Assembly (NCBI GenBank): GCA_029216955.1
Contig: JANAVB010029819.1
Location: 36,090,831 to 36,154,830 of the forward strand
Length of the DNA: 64,000 bases
Origin: Iris pallida
Lineage: Eukaryota; Streptophyta; Magnoliopsida; Asparagales; Iridaceae
Direction of reading: 5' to 3'
The notes beneath the pieces are model-generated. The model searched no databases and had not been told where the DNA came from. It worked only from the letters and a program-made list of their open reading frames with translations. Position numbers and translations under genes: made by a program. Shown here piece by piece: positions 22,522 through 32,998 of this stretch (within the stretch, counting starts at the first letter, position 1; each line of letters begins with the position of its first letter).

Positions 22522-23652
22522 TGTTGGCCCATTCCACGGTCACACCCGATTTCGATAATCAACATATACTTTAGTCAATACACAAAATATAGAAAATGCT
22601 GCTAACTATTTCAGTATGCATGAAATCATATTCAACGGACGATGTACTGCATAAATCAATGCGTCAAAGTCATCAAAATCTTCTGAAGACTCTTTTCTAC
22701 TTTTATTCTGTATTTTACATTTTATTGAGTCTAGGAATTACTTTGTGAAATCAATTATGGTAATACTGGCTTAGGGTTAAAATTGTCCTCATTTCTAGAA
22801 TCCTATTTTTACCCTTTCGTATTTTCGGTTACAAATATTACAAAATCATATTTCAAAAATATTCTTTTCAAATGATTTTACAAATAACCAAAAACTAGTT
22901 TGAAAACTGTTTTTTTACAAAAGAATTTCAAAATATCTCCTGACAGAACTCCCAGCCGAGTTCGGCCCGAGTTCGGTCCGAACTCTGACCGAGTTCGGTC
23001 AGTTTGTATTCAAACTTCAGTTGCCTCCAAATCTGCGAGCAACGTCTATTTTGCGAGATATTTGCACCCGAACTCTGCCCGAGTTCTGCTCGAGTTCGGT
23101 TGGTGAAAACACCTATAAATAGAGAAGAACTTTTCACTTCAAATCATCAATTCATTCTTCATCTTCTCTTCTCTACTATTCAAGTGTTTTCTAAACGATC
23201 TAAGATTTTCAAATCTCACCTACACATCTCTTAGCCAAAATCCAGTACTATCAGAGTTGATTTAGAGTCTTTTGGTTACTTAAGAGTTGTAAGAGGTCGT
23301 TTGAGTTTCAACAACTTTTCTGTTGTGGAGCCGGTCGTGCGCTCGCCTCCAAGTACGGTGTTGTGAAGCCGGTCGTGCGCTTGTCACCAAGCACGGTGTT
23401 GTAAGAGATTGCAAACTCTCAGTTAAAGCTTGTGCCATAGTGGATTAACATCGAGCAAGAGTACTCGAGACTGGATTAGTCCTCTCAGAGGGATACCAGT
23501 ATACATCGCTGTGTCACTGAGTTTGATTCTCCTATCTTTATCTACTGTCTCTTACATATTTGCCATAGTTTAATTTTTTAATTGGTGATTATTTTCCGCT
23601 GTACACACGCACTCTATTCACCCCCCCTCTAGAGGTGCTCAACGATCCTACA
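22522..23652 (+). repeat. Solo LTR of Copia-1 family
   Basis: This complete 1131-bp LTR (TGTTGGCCC to GATCCTACA) has the CAAAT duplication on both sides and no interior sequence. It is nearly identical to 34625-35755. It contains the GAGTTCGG/CCGAACTC palindrome array (22950-23100), a TATA box (CTATAAATAGAG, about 23112-23121) and a tandem repeat of about 38 bp with GCCGGTCGTGCGCT at 23322-23400. The three reading frames in its U3/R are not conserved proteins. Confidence 0.94.
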
Positions 23653-23657
23653 CAAAT

Positions 23658-24755
<1,098 letters not shown>

Positions 24756-25118
24756 CTAATTATAACAAACATTAGCTAATTATAATAAACAGTAAAATGG
24801 AAAAAATGAGAAAATATAAGTGAGGACTGGTTAAAAGAACCTGTGACAATAACAGTGAGATGGCTGGCATAACCCCTTGGGTGACATCTTCTCAGTGGAA
24901 GAAAAGCCAAAATCAGATGTTACTCCTGCTCTCCATAGACAAAGACATTGAGAATACATGTTGCAATAGATATTGTAGGTTAAAAGGAACTAGTGTTGCA
25001 ATAAAAATTAGCACAAGGAAAGAAACTAGTGTTGCAATAATTTATATTCCCCATCAGACAGCTCGCAATAGCCAACAAGGCCAGGAATCTCACACCATAA
25101 TTTGTTCTATTTAACAAA

Positions 25119-25373
25119 TTAAAATAAGAATGATAGATTTGGTATGTAAAAGTCTTGAAGACTGACATAGAGGATTGTTATTTTATAAGAATACCCAGCT
25201 CCAGCAGAAGAAAAATTATCTCCTACCATAAGGTTCTTCTCACCGGCTCTGGACTCGGATATACAGACGTAAAACTGGTACATAGTCTCAGCTGCAGTTA
25301 CCAACTTAAATAATAATATATTAAAAAACTAGAACCAGAACAATTTCAAAATTTTGAGTTAGGAATACCAAGT
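25119..25373 (-). pseudogene. Possible second exon of captured chimeric gene in CACTA-2
   Basis: A minus-strand open stretch (from about 25305) begins right after an AG that ends a short AT-rich GT...AG interval following the P450-like exon. It reads V-T-A-A-E-T-M-Y-Q-F-Y and further codons with I-S-E-S-R-A-G-E-K-N. I do not recognise the family. The splice model is inferred only from GT/AG signals and the higher coding quality of the stretch. The same sequence occurs in B2 at 37146-37400. Confidence 0.35.
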
Positions 25374-25560
25374 CGGAAGAGAAGGCGGTGGCGGAGATCA
25401 GATTGAGCGAGGTGTCGAACACCGTGCCCCCGACGTCCACCGCCCGGCCAGTCCGTCCCCTCACGTGTGAGACCAGCTCCTGGGCCTTCTTCCACACGGT
25501 TGCCGCCACCATCGACAGAGTCCTCGAGGAAAGACTTTGATCTAAGGTTAGGGTTTGGGG
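25374..25560 (-). pseudogene. Captured cytochrome P450 fragment, CYP76-like (B1 copy)
   Basis: A GC-rich patch in an AT-rich transposon encodes, on the minus strand from ATG at about 25514, a short segment. It reads K-K-A-Q-E-L-V-S-H-V-R-G-R-T-G-R, then A-V-D-V-G-G-T-V-F-D-T-S-L-N-L-I-S-A-T-A-F-S-S-D-L. This matches the helix region upstream of the I-helix in CYP71-clan P450s, best resembling CYP76 members (V-x-x-L-x-x-x-V, A-V-D-V-G, F-x-T-S-L-N-L-x-S). Heme-binding, K-helix and I-helix motifs are absent, so it cannot be an enzyme. A GT donor follows S-D-L. A 5'UTR-like sequence with AACCCTAA and CT-rich tracts lies just upstream (25515-25720). Confidence 0.68.
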
Positions 25561-25789
25561 ATAATATTGGATGGATTTGGGGATTAGGGTTATATGTGAG
25601 AGAAAGGAAGAGGAAGAGAAAGAAGAGGAGGAAAAGGATGAAGAAGGGCTTTCCTTCTCCATCTACTATGAATGAGAGAAGAAACAGAGGAAGGGAGAGC
25701 AGAGAGAGAGAGAGGGGAAGGGAGAGCATAGAGTTATTGAGTAGGGAGAGTTTACGAGATATCGGGAAAAAGTTGTTGTGCTCTCCAAT

Positions 25790-26102
25790 AAAAAAAAGAA
25801 TCATAACCGTCAATAGATGTAAAAAAATTGAAATAATTACAATAATGGCAGCAAAAAAAATAGCGGCAATTTTTTCGTACATGCATTACTTGACGGTTAT
25901 CAACAAAACGTCAATATAAAAGATGCTCTTTTTTGACGGATCCCTCGAAACCGTCAACATACATGCTATAAATGAGCTAAAGTAATAAAAAAAGGCTATC
26001 TCTTGATGTAAGCCTAAAACCGTCAAGATAAACCCTATTATTGACGGTTTTCGACGACCGTCAACTTATAAATCGTCAAGAATCGTCATTTTTCTTGTAG
26101 TG
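25790..26102. repeat. CACTA-2 right terminal and sub-terminal repeats, B1 copy
   Basis: CCGTCAA/TTGACGG units in both orientations end at CTTGTAGTG (26094-26102), which is followed by the GTT duplication. The copy at 37817-38131 is the same end after duplication. Confidence 0.88.
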
Positions 26103-26147
26103 GTTGTACATCCAAGAATGATTCCACATATAGTAATTCAGCTCCAT
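26103..26147 (-). pseudogene. First codons of CACTA-1 tnp2 gene (B1 copy)
   Basis: On the minus strand from ATG at 26147, the first 15 codons of the Transpos_assoc exon include Y-M-W-N-H-S-W-M-Y-N. The next codons are at 19462 and leftward, on the far side of CACTA-2. Together they make a continuous exon start. A duplicate copy is at 38132-38176. Confidence 0.75.
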
Positions 26148-26634
26148 ATCTATTTCAGGATAATTTTGTAAGATAGATACATGCACATCGTTGAAACACA
26201 TGCATATGTATGTATCTATCCTCTTTATCCAAGAGATGAGTTAGAGTCTATTCATAACATGTCAAAAAATAAAGTCCTACATTGTCAAGTTAAAGGTTTA
26301 AATATGAAGACGTGATATATGTCAGTATTTTTGCCAATATTAATCCTAGTCTCTTTAGCATAGTGTTTAATAAATAAATTTGGTAGATTCGTATCCATAT
26401 CAAACATGGACATGGGCTTATGTATAAAGTTTAGCAAGCTCGGGCTTGGACCTTAGGGTCTAGCCCTTCGATAATGTATCACAAGAAGCTCTCAAGTCTA
26501 CATTTGAAGTCTAATAATGATTTGGATGACAACTTTAATAAGAACTTATTTAATATACACATGAGTAAGCTCAAGCACCAACTTAGTCTCTTGTGCCCCA
26601 CAAATTTTTATGTCTTAATCTTGCAGTCTCCTAC
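26148..26634 (-). other. CACTA-1 sequence upstream of tnp2 start (B1 copy), no gene
   Basis: This AT-rich sequence lies 5' of the tnp2 ATG and is duplicated at 38177-38663. It is probably intron or leader of the transposase gene. The small plus-strand open frame at 26474-26761 crosses the duplication junction and is not a gene. Confidence 0.55.
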
Positions 26635-27539
26635 ACAAAATATAGAAAATACTGGCTTAGGGTTAAAATTGTCCTCATTTCTAGAATCCTATTTTTACCC
26701 TTTCGTATTTTCGGTTACAAATATTACAAAATCATATTTCGAAAATATTCTTTTCAAATGATTTTACAAATAACCAAAAACTAGTTTGAAAACTGTTTTT
26801 TTTACAAAAGAATTTCAAAATATCTCCTGACAGAACTCCCAGCCGAGTTCGGCCCGAGTTCGGTCCGAACTCTGACCGAGTTCGGTCAGTTTGTATTCAA
26901 ACTTCAGTTGCCTCCAAATCTACGAGCAACGTCTATTTTGCGAGATATTTGCACCCGAACTCTGCCCGAGTTCTGCCCGAGTTCGGTTGGTGAAAACATC
27001 TATAAATAGAGAAGAACTTTTCACTTCAAATCATCAATTCATTCTTCATCTTCTCTTCTCTACTATTCAAGTGTTTTCTAAACGATCTAAGATTTTCAAA
27101 TCTCACCTACACATCTCTTAGCCAAAAGCCAGTACTATCAGAGTTCATTTAGAGTCTTTTGGTTACTCAAGAGTTGTAAGAGGTCGTTTGAGTTTCAACA
27201 ACTTTTCTGTTGTGGAGCCGGTCATGCGCTCGCCTCCAAGCACGGTGTTGTAAAGTCGGTCGTGCGCTTGTCACCAAGCATGGTGTTGTAAGAGATTGCA
27301 AGCTCTCAGTTAAAGCTTGTGCCATAGTGGATTAACATCGAGCAAGAGTACTTGAGACTGGATTAGTCCTCTCAGAGGGATACCAGTATACATCGCTGTG
27401 TTACTGAGTTTGATTCTCCTATCTTTATTTACTGTCTCTTACATATCTGCCATAGTTTAATTTTTTAATTGGTGATTATTTTCCGCTGCACACACGCACT
27501 CTATTCACCCCCCCTCTAGAGGTGCTCAACGATCCTACA
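26635..27539 (+). repeat. Copia-1 5' LTR, truncated
   Basis: It lacks the first roughly 60 bp of the LTR and has an internal deletion of about 170 bp between two AATACTG words. The rest matches 34625-35755 closely, including the palindrome array (26835-26985), the TATA box (CTATAAATAGAG, about 27000) and the CCTACA end. The left border is the duplication junction, not a natural LTR start. Confidence 0.92.
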
Positions 27540-27541
27540 AT

Positions 27542-27553
27542 TGATATCAGAGC
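27542..27553 (+). promoter_or_regulatory. Primer-binding site of Copia-1 (initiator tRNA-Met type)
   Basis: TTGATATCAGAGC begins two bases after the LTR. It differs by one G-to-A change from the TGGTATCAGAGC site common in plant Copia elements, which is intact in Copia-2 (48119-48130). Confidence 0.88.
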
Positions 27554-27593
27554 AGGTTATATTCTCATATAACATACCCTAGAGAGTATATAT

Positions 27594-29420
27594 ATGGCAG
27601 TCGTGAAATCTATATTCAACGGTGAAGGGCAATCCACAAATAGACCTCCCCTATTTGATGGAACAAATTACACTTACTGGAAAACACGTATGACTTTCTT
27701 TCTTAAGTCTCTAGATTTTGATCTTTGGTCAATAGTCATTGATGGGTATAAGAAACCACCACCTACAGTGGTTGAAGGTATTCTTATGGAAAAGCCGCAT
27801 GACAAGTATACCGATGCTGAAAAAGCAAAGGCTAGTCTTGATGCTCGAGCCATCAATGCACTATTCTGTGCAATTGACAAAACCGAGTTCAACAGAGTTT
27901 CAACCTGCAAGACGTCTCACGAAATTTGGAAACTTCTTGAGGTAACCCATGAAGGGACTTCCCAAGTGAAAGAATCCAAAATTAGTAGACTGACTCAGAA
28001 ATATGAATCTTTTAAGATGAAACCCGGCGAGTCAATTACACAGATGTTTACTCGTTTCCTTGATATAACTAATCCTCTGCAATCTCTTGGTAAAGATTAC
28101 AGCAATCACGAGAAGATTAGAAAGGTGCTGCGGGCTCTAACAAAGAATTGGAATCCAAAGGCCACAGCAATTATTGAAGGAAACGACCTCACCACAATGT
28201 CGTTGGAAACTTTGATGGGCAAGCTCATGACCCATGAACTCGACTTGCAAGATTTTGAAGAAGCAACACCAAAGGAGAAAACTATTGCCTTCAAAGCTCA
28301 TGTAAGAAAGCCGACATACAATGATTCCGATGAAGAATCCTCAAGTGGTGATGAACAAGCCCTACTTGTGAAGAACTTCAGAAAGTACCTAAAGTTTACA
28401 AGCAGAAAGAAGAAAGACGTCCAAGAAAGCAATGAAGATGAAACCATATGCTTTGGATGTAAGAAGTCAGGGCACATGAAGAAGGACTGTCCAGCTACCA
28501 AGAAGAGCAGTCCGTATGACAGATCAAGATCAAGCAGAAAAGCTACAACTGGTCGAAAGTATGCCAACACAAGTATCTGGCATAAAAGCGACGCCAGTGA
28601 TTCTGAAGAAGAGGATAGACCCTGCGGAAATGCAAATGTCTGTCTTATGGCATTTGACAAGGTATCTTCAAACCCTCTATATGATGAATTTACTTTCGAT
28701 GAGTTAGAAAATGCCTTTAGCGATTTACTTGAAGAACACAAAAATGTGCTTGACAAGTATAAGCAATCTCGAAAAGAGATTAAGGCATACACAACCGAGT
28801 TAGCTAGACTGTCCAATCTTATTCAAGATATTAAAGAGACGTCTACAACCGGTAACACGGAAGAGATAGCCAAACTCAAGGTAGACTATCATGAGGCTAT
28901 CCTCACTATTCAAAAGAAAGAAAGAGATTATGGTAAGATGCAAAAACTGTATGACACAGAGAAGAGGATGCACTTAGTAACAGAACAGAGACTCTCAGTT
29001 ATGACTGCTAAATATGAAGAGTCTATTGCGATTTCTAAAAAGTTAGAAATCAAGTTAGGCAAACAGGAAATGCCTGTGACACAGCCTAATTTTAGTCCTA
29101 ATGTAAAGCATACACCTAAGAGGACTAAAAACAAGAAAGCACAGAAGAAACACGAGTATCATCATGCTTTTACTTATAGGTTCTCCAAGAAACCAAACAA
29201 GCATGTGAACACAGTTTCAACCACATCTGGTTCTAAACTGACTTGCACTTATTGTGGTACACACGGACACATATCACAGTATTGCCTTGCAAGAAAGCTT
29301 GTTGATAACCATACTTTAGTCTGGAGACCTAAAGCTAATCAGCATGGACCCTTCAAAAAATGGGTACCAAAGGATTCATCTACTTGTTTTGTAGGTGGAC
29401 CCTCAACCCTCTCATGCTAG
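27594..29420 (+). CDS. gag: Copia-1 Gag, 608 aa, SIRE-like
   Basis: An uninterrupted Gag forms the cytoplasmic virus-like particle. Residues about 15-225 are the DUF4219/UBN2-type capsid region (P-P-L-F-D-G-T-N-Y near 20, W-K-L-L-E-V-T-H-E-G-T near 115). A CCHC knuckle lies at about 285-298 (C-F-G-C-K-K-S-G-H-M-K-K-D-C). A long acidic/basic coiled coil spans about 360-500. A second knuckle lies at about 551-564 (C-T-Y-C-G-T-H-G-H-I-S-Q-Y-C). I chose the ATG at 27594 because it lies 40 bp after the PBS and precedes the conserved N-terminus. The frame ends at 29418-29420, and protease continues in the +1 frame, as in Copia-2. It is the best-preserved gene here. Confidence 0.92.
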   Translation: MAVVKSIFNGEGQSTNRPPLFDGTNYTYWKTRMTFFLKSLDFDLWSIVIDGYKKPPPTVVEGILMEKPHDKYTDAEKAKASLDARAINALFCAIDKTEFNRVSTCKTSHEIWKLLEVTHEGTSQVKESKISRLTQKYESFKMKPGESITQMFTRFLDITNPLQSLGKDYSNHEKIRKVLRALTKNWNPKATAIIEGNDLTTMSLETLMGKLMTHELDLQDFEEATPKEKTIAFKAHVRKPTYNDSDEESSSGDEQALLVKNFRKYLKFTSRKKKDVQESNEDETICFGCKKSGHMKKDCPATKKSSPYDRSRSSRKATTGRKYANTSIWHKSDASDSEEEDRPCGNANVCLMAFDKVSSNPLYDEFTFDELENAFSDLLEEHKNVLDKYKQSRKEIKAYTTELARLSNLIQDIKETSTTGNTEEIAKLKVDYHEAILTIQKKERDYGKMQKLYDTEKRMHLVTEQRLSVMTAKYEESIAISKKLEIKLGKQEMPVTQPNFSPNVKHTPKRTKNKKAQKKHEYHHAFTYRFSKKPNKHVNTVSTTSGSKLTCTYCGTHGHISQYCLARKLVDNHTLVWRPKANQHGPFKKWVPKDSSTCFVGGPSTLSC

Positions 29421-30960
29421 AAGCAAATGGATCCTCGATAGCGGATGTTCGTGACACATGACTGGTGATGCATCTTTATTCGCTACGCTATCGATGAAGA
29501 AAGAAGGATACGTCTCCTTCGGAAATAACTTGAGAGGTGATATTATAGGTAATGGTACTGTAGGTATTTCTCCTTATCCAATAATAAAGGATGTTTGTCT
29601 AGTAACTGAATTGAAACATAACCTATTGAGCATAAGTCATTTGGCAGATAATGGTTATGGTATCAATTTTATGAAAGATAAATGTACCATATATGATATG
29701 TCATCTGGTGATCCCGTATATAAAGGGATTAGAGAAGACAATATTTATGTTTTCTTTTTGGAGAATACTAATAATGCAGGAAGGTGCCTAGTAGCCAATC
29801 AAGATGAAAGCTGGCTATGGCACATGAGACTAGGACATGCAAACATGGATACTATCTCACGTCTGAACACAAAGAAGTTGGTAAAAGGACTCCCAGAAAT
29901 TCCATTCAAGAGAGACATGGTATGTGCTGACTGTGAAAAGAACAAAGCACATAGATCTTCTTTTAAATCCATCAACGCTGTAAGTACTTCGAGACCTTTG
30001 CAGTTGATTCATATGGATTTATTTGGTCCAAGTAGAGTCGCTAGTCTTGGCGGTAAACTCTATGCTTTTGTCATTGTTGATGATTTCTCTCGTTTTACAT
30101 GGGTTTACTTTTTATCAAATAAAAGTGATACTATTTTTGAATTTCAGATATTTTGTAAAAAGGTACAAAACGAAAAAGGCTTCATGATTACTCGTATCCG
30201 AAGTGATCATGGTGGCGAATTCGAAAATTCTGATTTCAAAAAGTTTTGTGATGATAGTGGATATTACCACGAATTTTCTTGTCCTAGAACTCCCCAACAG
30301 AATGGTGTTGTGGAGCGGAAGAACCGTACTCTAAGCGAAATGGCTAGAGTCATGCTTAATCAGCATAATCTTCCTAAATATTTTTGGGCAGAAGCTGTTA
30401 GTACAGCCTGTCATATTTTAAACAGGGTGTTAATTCGACCTATCTCGAAGAAAACACCATATGAGCTTTGGTTTGGAAGAATTCCAAACATTTCTTATTT
30501 TAAAGTTTTTGGTTGTCGTTGTTTCATCCTGAACACCAAGGATAACTTGGGTAAGTTCGACTCCAAAGCAGATGACGGGATATTTCTCGGATATGCTGCT
30601 AAGAGTAAGGGATATAGAATTTTTAATAAAAGATCTTTGATTGTTGAAGAAAGTATTAATGTTACCTTTGATGAGTTGAATAGTCATAGATCTAGCGACA
30701 GCGATGATGAAGATGCACCTACAAAGACAAAGAAGAGTTCCGAGAAAGATCCTACCCAAGAGGCAAGAACTGATAAAAGTTCCAAAGATGCAGGAACTGA
30801 GAAGAGCCTTGTGAAAGGTATGACCCAAAGATTCGAATCATTGAGATTCAAATCAGATCATCCAGAAACTCTCATAATAGGTGATGTATCCAAAGGTGTA
30901 AGTACTCGTTCATCTCTTAGAGATTCTGAAGTAGCAGCTAATGTAGCATTTATTTCATAA
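29421..30960 (+). pseudogene. pol: Copia-1 Pol part 1: protease and integrase
   Basis: Pol is read in the +1 frame relative to gag. Protease shows W-I-L-D-S-G-C-S at about 29428-29451, immediately followed by an in-frame TGA (29452-29454), then H-M-T-G. The zinc-binding GAG-pre-integrase region (about 29815-29960) has H-x-x-x-G-H and C-x-x-C. The integrase core has H-M-D-L-F-G-P (about 30011), D-H-G-G-E-F (about 30205) and N-G-V-V-E-R-K-N-R (about 30302), i.e. the DDE triad. W-F-G-R-I-P-N and F-G-C-R-C-F follow. The frame ends at TAA 30958-30960, where the family normally reads through into RT. Both stops fit a CGA or CAA codon with a C-to-T change. Confidence 0.9.
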
Positions 30961-31662
30961 ATAGAACCTAAGAATGTTGATGAGGCTTTTTCTGATGAAT
31001 TTTGGATTTCTGCCATACAAGAGGAACTTAATCAATTTGAGAGAAACCAAGTTTGGGAACTCGTTCCTAAACCTATTGGTCAATCGATAATTGGTACCAA
31101 ATGGGTATTCCGAAATAAACTTAGTAAAGATGGACAAGTTCTACGCAACAAAGCACGTCTAGTTGCACAAGGTTATAATCAAGAAGAAGGAATTGATTAT
31201 GATGAGACCTATGCTCCTGTTGCTAGACTAGAAGCCATCCGCATGTTTTGCGCTTTTGCTTGTTTTAATGATTTCAAACTTTTTCAAATGAACGTGAAAA
31301 GCACATTTTTAAATGGTTATTTGAAAGAAGAGGTTTTTTGTGAAACAACCCCCTGGTTTTGAAGATTTTCAAAAACCTGATCATGTTTTCAAGCTTAAGA
31401 AAGCACTTTATGGACTCAAACAAGCACCTCGTGCTTGGTATGAACGCCTAAGCGCCTTCTTACTTGATAATGGATTTTCAAAAGGCAAGATTGATACTAC
31501 TCTTTTTATTAAATCCATGAATAATGATATACTTCTGGTACAAATTTATGTAGATGACATTATCTTTGGTTCTACTAATGAACAACTCTGTCAAGAATTT
31601 GCCAAGTGTATGCAGAGTGAATTTGAGATGAGCATGATGGAGAGCTGAATTTCTTCCTAGGA
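30961..31662 (+). pseudogene. pol: Copia-1 Pol part 2: reverse transcriptase (frameshifted)
   Basis: The sequence resumes after the TAA with W-I-S-A-I-Q-E-E-L, W-V-F-R-N-K, K-A-R-L-V-A-Q-G and Y-D-E-T-Y-A-P-V-A-R. The motif-A aspartate is replaced by Asn (AAC at 31291-31293), which should abolish polymerase activity. An extra T in the T-run at 31334-31339 shifts the frame. The downstream frame (31340-31648) has Q-P-P-G-F, L-K-K-A-L-Y-G-L-K-Q-A-P-R-A-W and the Y-V-D-D box (31547-31558). A one-base loss near 31640 shifts the frame again into the RNase H part. Confidence 0.9.
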
Positions 31663-32496
31663 TTGCAAATCAAACAACACTCGAATGGAACATTCATCAA
31701 CCAAGCCAAGTACACGAAGGACATACTGAAGAAGTACGACTTCGAGAATGTAAAGCCAATTGGGACTCCTATGGCTACATCTACAAAGCTTGATGTTGAT
31801 GAAAGTGGCAAACCTGTTGATCAGCGTAAGTATCGAGGTATGATTGGTAGTTTATTATATTTAACTGCTAGTCGCCCTGATATTATGTTTAGTGTTTGCA
31901 TATGTACACGATATCAGGCAAACCCTAAGGAATCACATCTTAGTGCCGTTAAGCGTATCTTCCGATACCTTAAAGGAACTTCTACAGTTGGCTTATGGTA
32001 TCCCAAAACCATATCCTTTGACCTTCTAGGTTACTCGGATGCGGATTTTGCTGGATGCAAAGTGGACCGTAAAAGTACCAGTGGCACATGTCATTTCTTA
32101 GGAAAGGCCTTAGTCTCTTGGTTTAGCAAGAAACAAAATTCAGTAGCATTATCAACAACTGAGGCTGAGTATATCGCCGCAGGACGTTGTTGTGCTCAAA
32201 TTTTGTGGATGAAGCAAACCTTAGAGGACTACAATCTGCACTATACAAATGTTCCTATTTATTGTGATAACACTAGTGCAATTAATTTGACTAAGAACCC
32301 TATCTGTCATTCACGCACAAAGCACATAGAAGTTAGACATCATTTTTTACGTGATCATCAACAACACGGGGATATTTGCTTAGAATTTATTGATACTGAA
32401 CATCAACTAGCTGATATTTTCACTAAACCATTGGCTGAAGACCGTTTTAACATCTTGAGGCGTGAGCTCGGCATTCTTGAATTCTCGGATTCTTAA
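31663..32496 (+). pseudogene. pol: Copia-1 Pol part 3: RT tail and RNase H
   Basis: An open 277-codon frame holds the end of RT (G-M-I-G-S-L-L-Y-L-T-A-S-R-P-D) and a full Copia RNase H. Catalytic carboxylates sit in Y-S-D-A-D-F-A-G, S-T-T-E-A-E-Y and C-D-N-T-S-A, with the closing R-T-K-H-I-E-V-R-H-H-F-L-R-D and D-I-F-T-K-P-L motifs. The frame ends at 32494-32496, the natural end of pol. It can only be expressed if the upstream frameshifts are bypassed. Confidence 0.9.
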
Positions 32497-32868
32497 AACA
32501 TATGGTAATTAAAAATGCATTTATAACTTGACAATTTATTATTTAATGAAAATTATTTTTGGGGACAAACTTACAAAGGGTTTGTCTGTCACCACGGCTA
32601 CGGTCGAAGCGAAGCGGTACTTAAGAGTTCTCCGGTGAACCACCGTTAGCTGGGACAACCCCTATAATTAACCCGAAAATAATAGCAGTTATTTAATAAA
32701 CCAGTCAAATGTTACTTTTTACAGTCTTTATTTACCTGACTGCTTTGATTGTCTCGGGAATGCAAGTGGCCGAACTCGGCCCGAACTCTGACCGAGTTCG
32801 GACCGAATTCGGACCGAGTTCGGTCGGCGCTGTGATGGTTCCAGAACCGAACAACCGGCCCTAGCACC
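32497..32868 (+). other. Pol to 3'-ORF intergenic region of Copia-1
   Basis: This is about 370 bp without a gene. It contains a hairpin at 32615-32645 whose architecture is shared with Copia-2. From 32769 to 32825 it has five GAGTTCGG/CCGAACTC-type words like those in the LTR U3. Confidence 0.75.
32615..32645 (+). ncRNA. Conserved RNA hairpin downstream of pol (Copia-1)
   Basis: The outer stem is CGGT (32615-32618) with ACCG (32642-32645). The inner stem is GTTC (32627-32630) with GAAC (32637-32640). TTAGCTGGGA follows. Copia-2 has the same outer stem, a different but still complementary inner stem and the same TAGCTGGGA tail (51768-51801). The covariation suggests a selected RNA structure. 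Confidence 0.5.
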
Positions 32869-32875
32869 TATTTAA
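32769..32875 (+). promoter_or_regulatory. Putative internal promoter for the 3' ORF (Copia-1)
   Basis: An array of CCGAACTCGG, CCGAACTC, CCGAGTTCGG, CCGAATTCGG and CCGAGTTCGG is followed about 45 bp later by a TATA-like CACCTATTTAA (32865-32875). The LTR has the same order: palindrome array, then CACCTATAAATAG. The resemblance suggests a U3-like promoter placed before the extra ORF. Confidence 0.5.
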
Positions 32876-32998
32876 TTCATTCTTTCTTCCACTTTTTCTC
32901 CACACCAAAATGTGGAATACTTCCATATCCTACTAGAAATCCTTCCTCCTCCTTCTTTGCAAGGAATCGACAAGTTCAAGTGGGCGATCTTCTTCCTC

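Noticed and set aside
25540..25620. TTAGGG-like words suggesting telomeric repeat
   Set aside because: Only a few irregular copies; better read as AACCCTAA leader words of the captured minus-strand gene piece.
32912..32998. Upstream in-frame ATG of the Copia-1 extra ORF
   Set aside because: Copia-2 begins at the ATGGCTCC equivalent of 32999; the extra 29 codons overlap the presumed leader.
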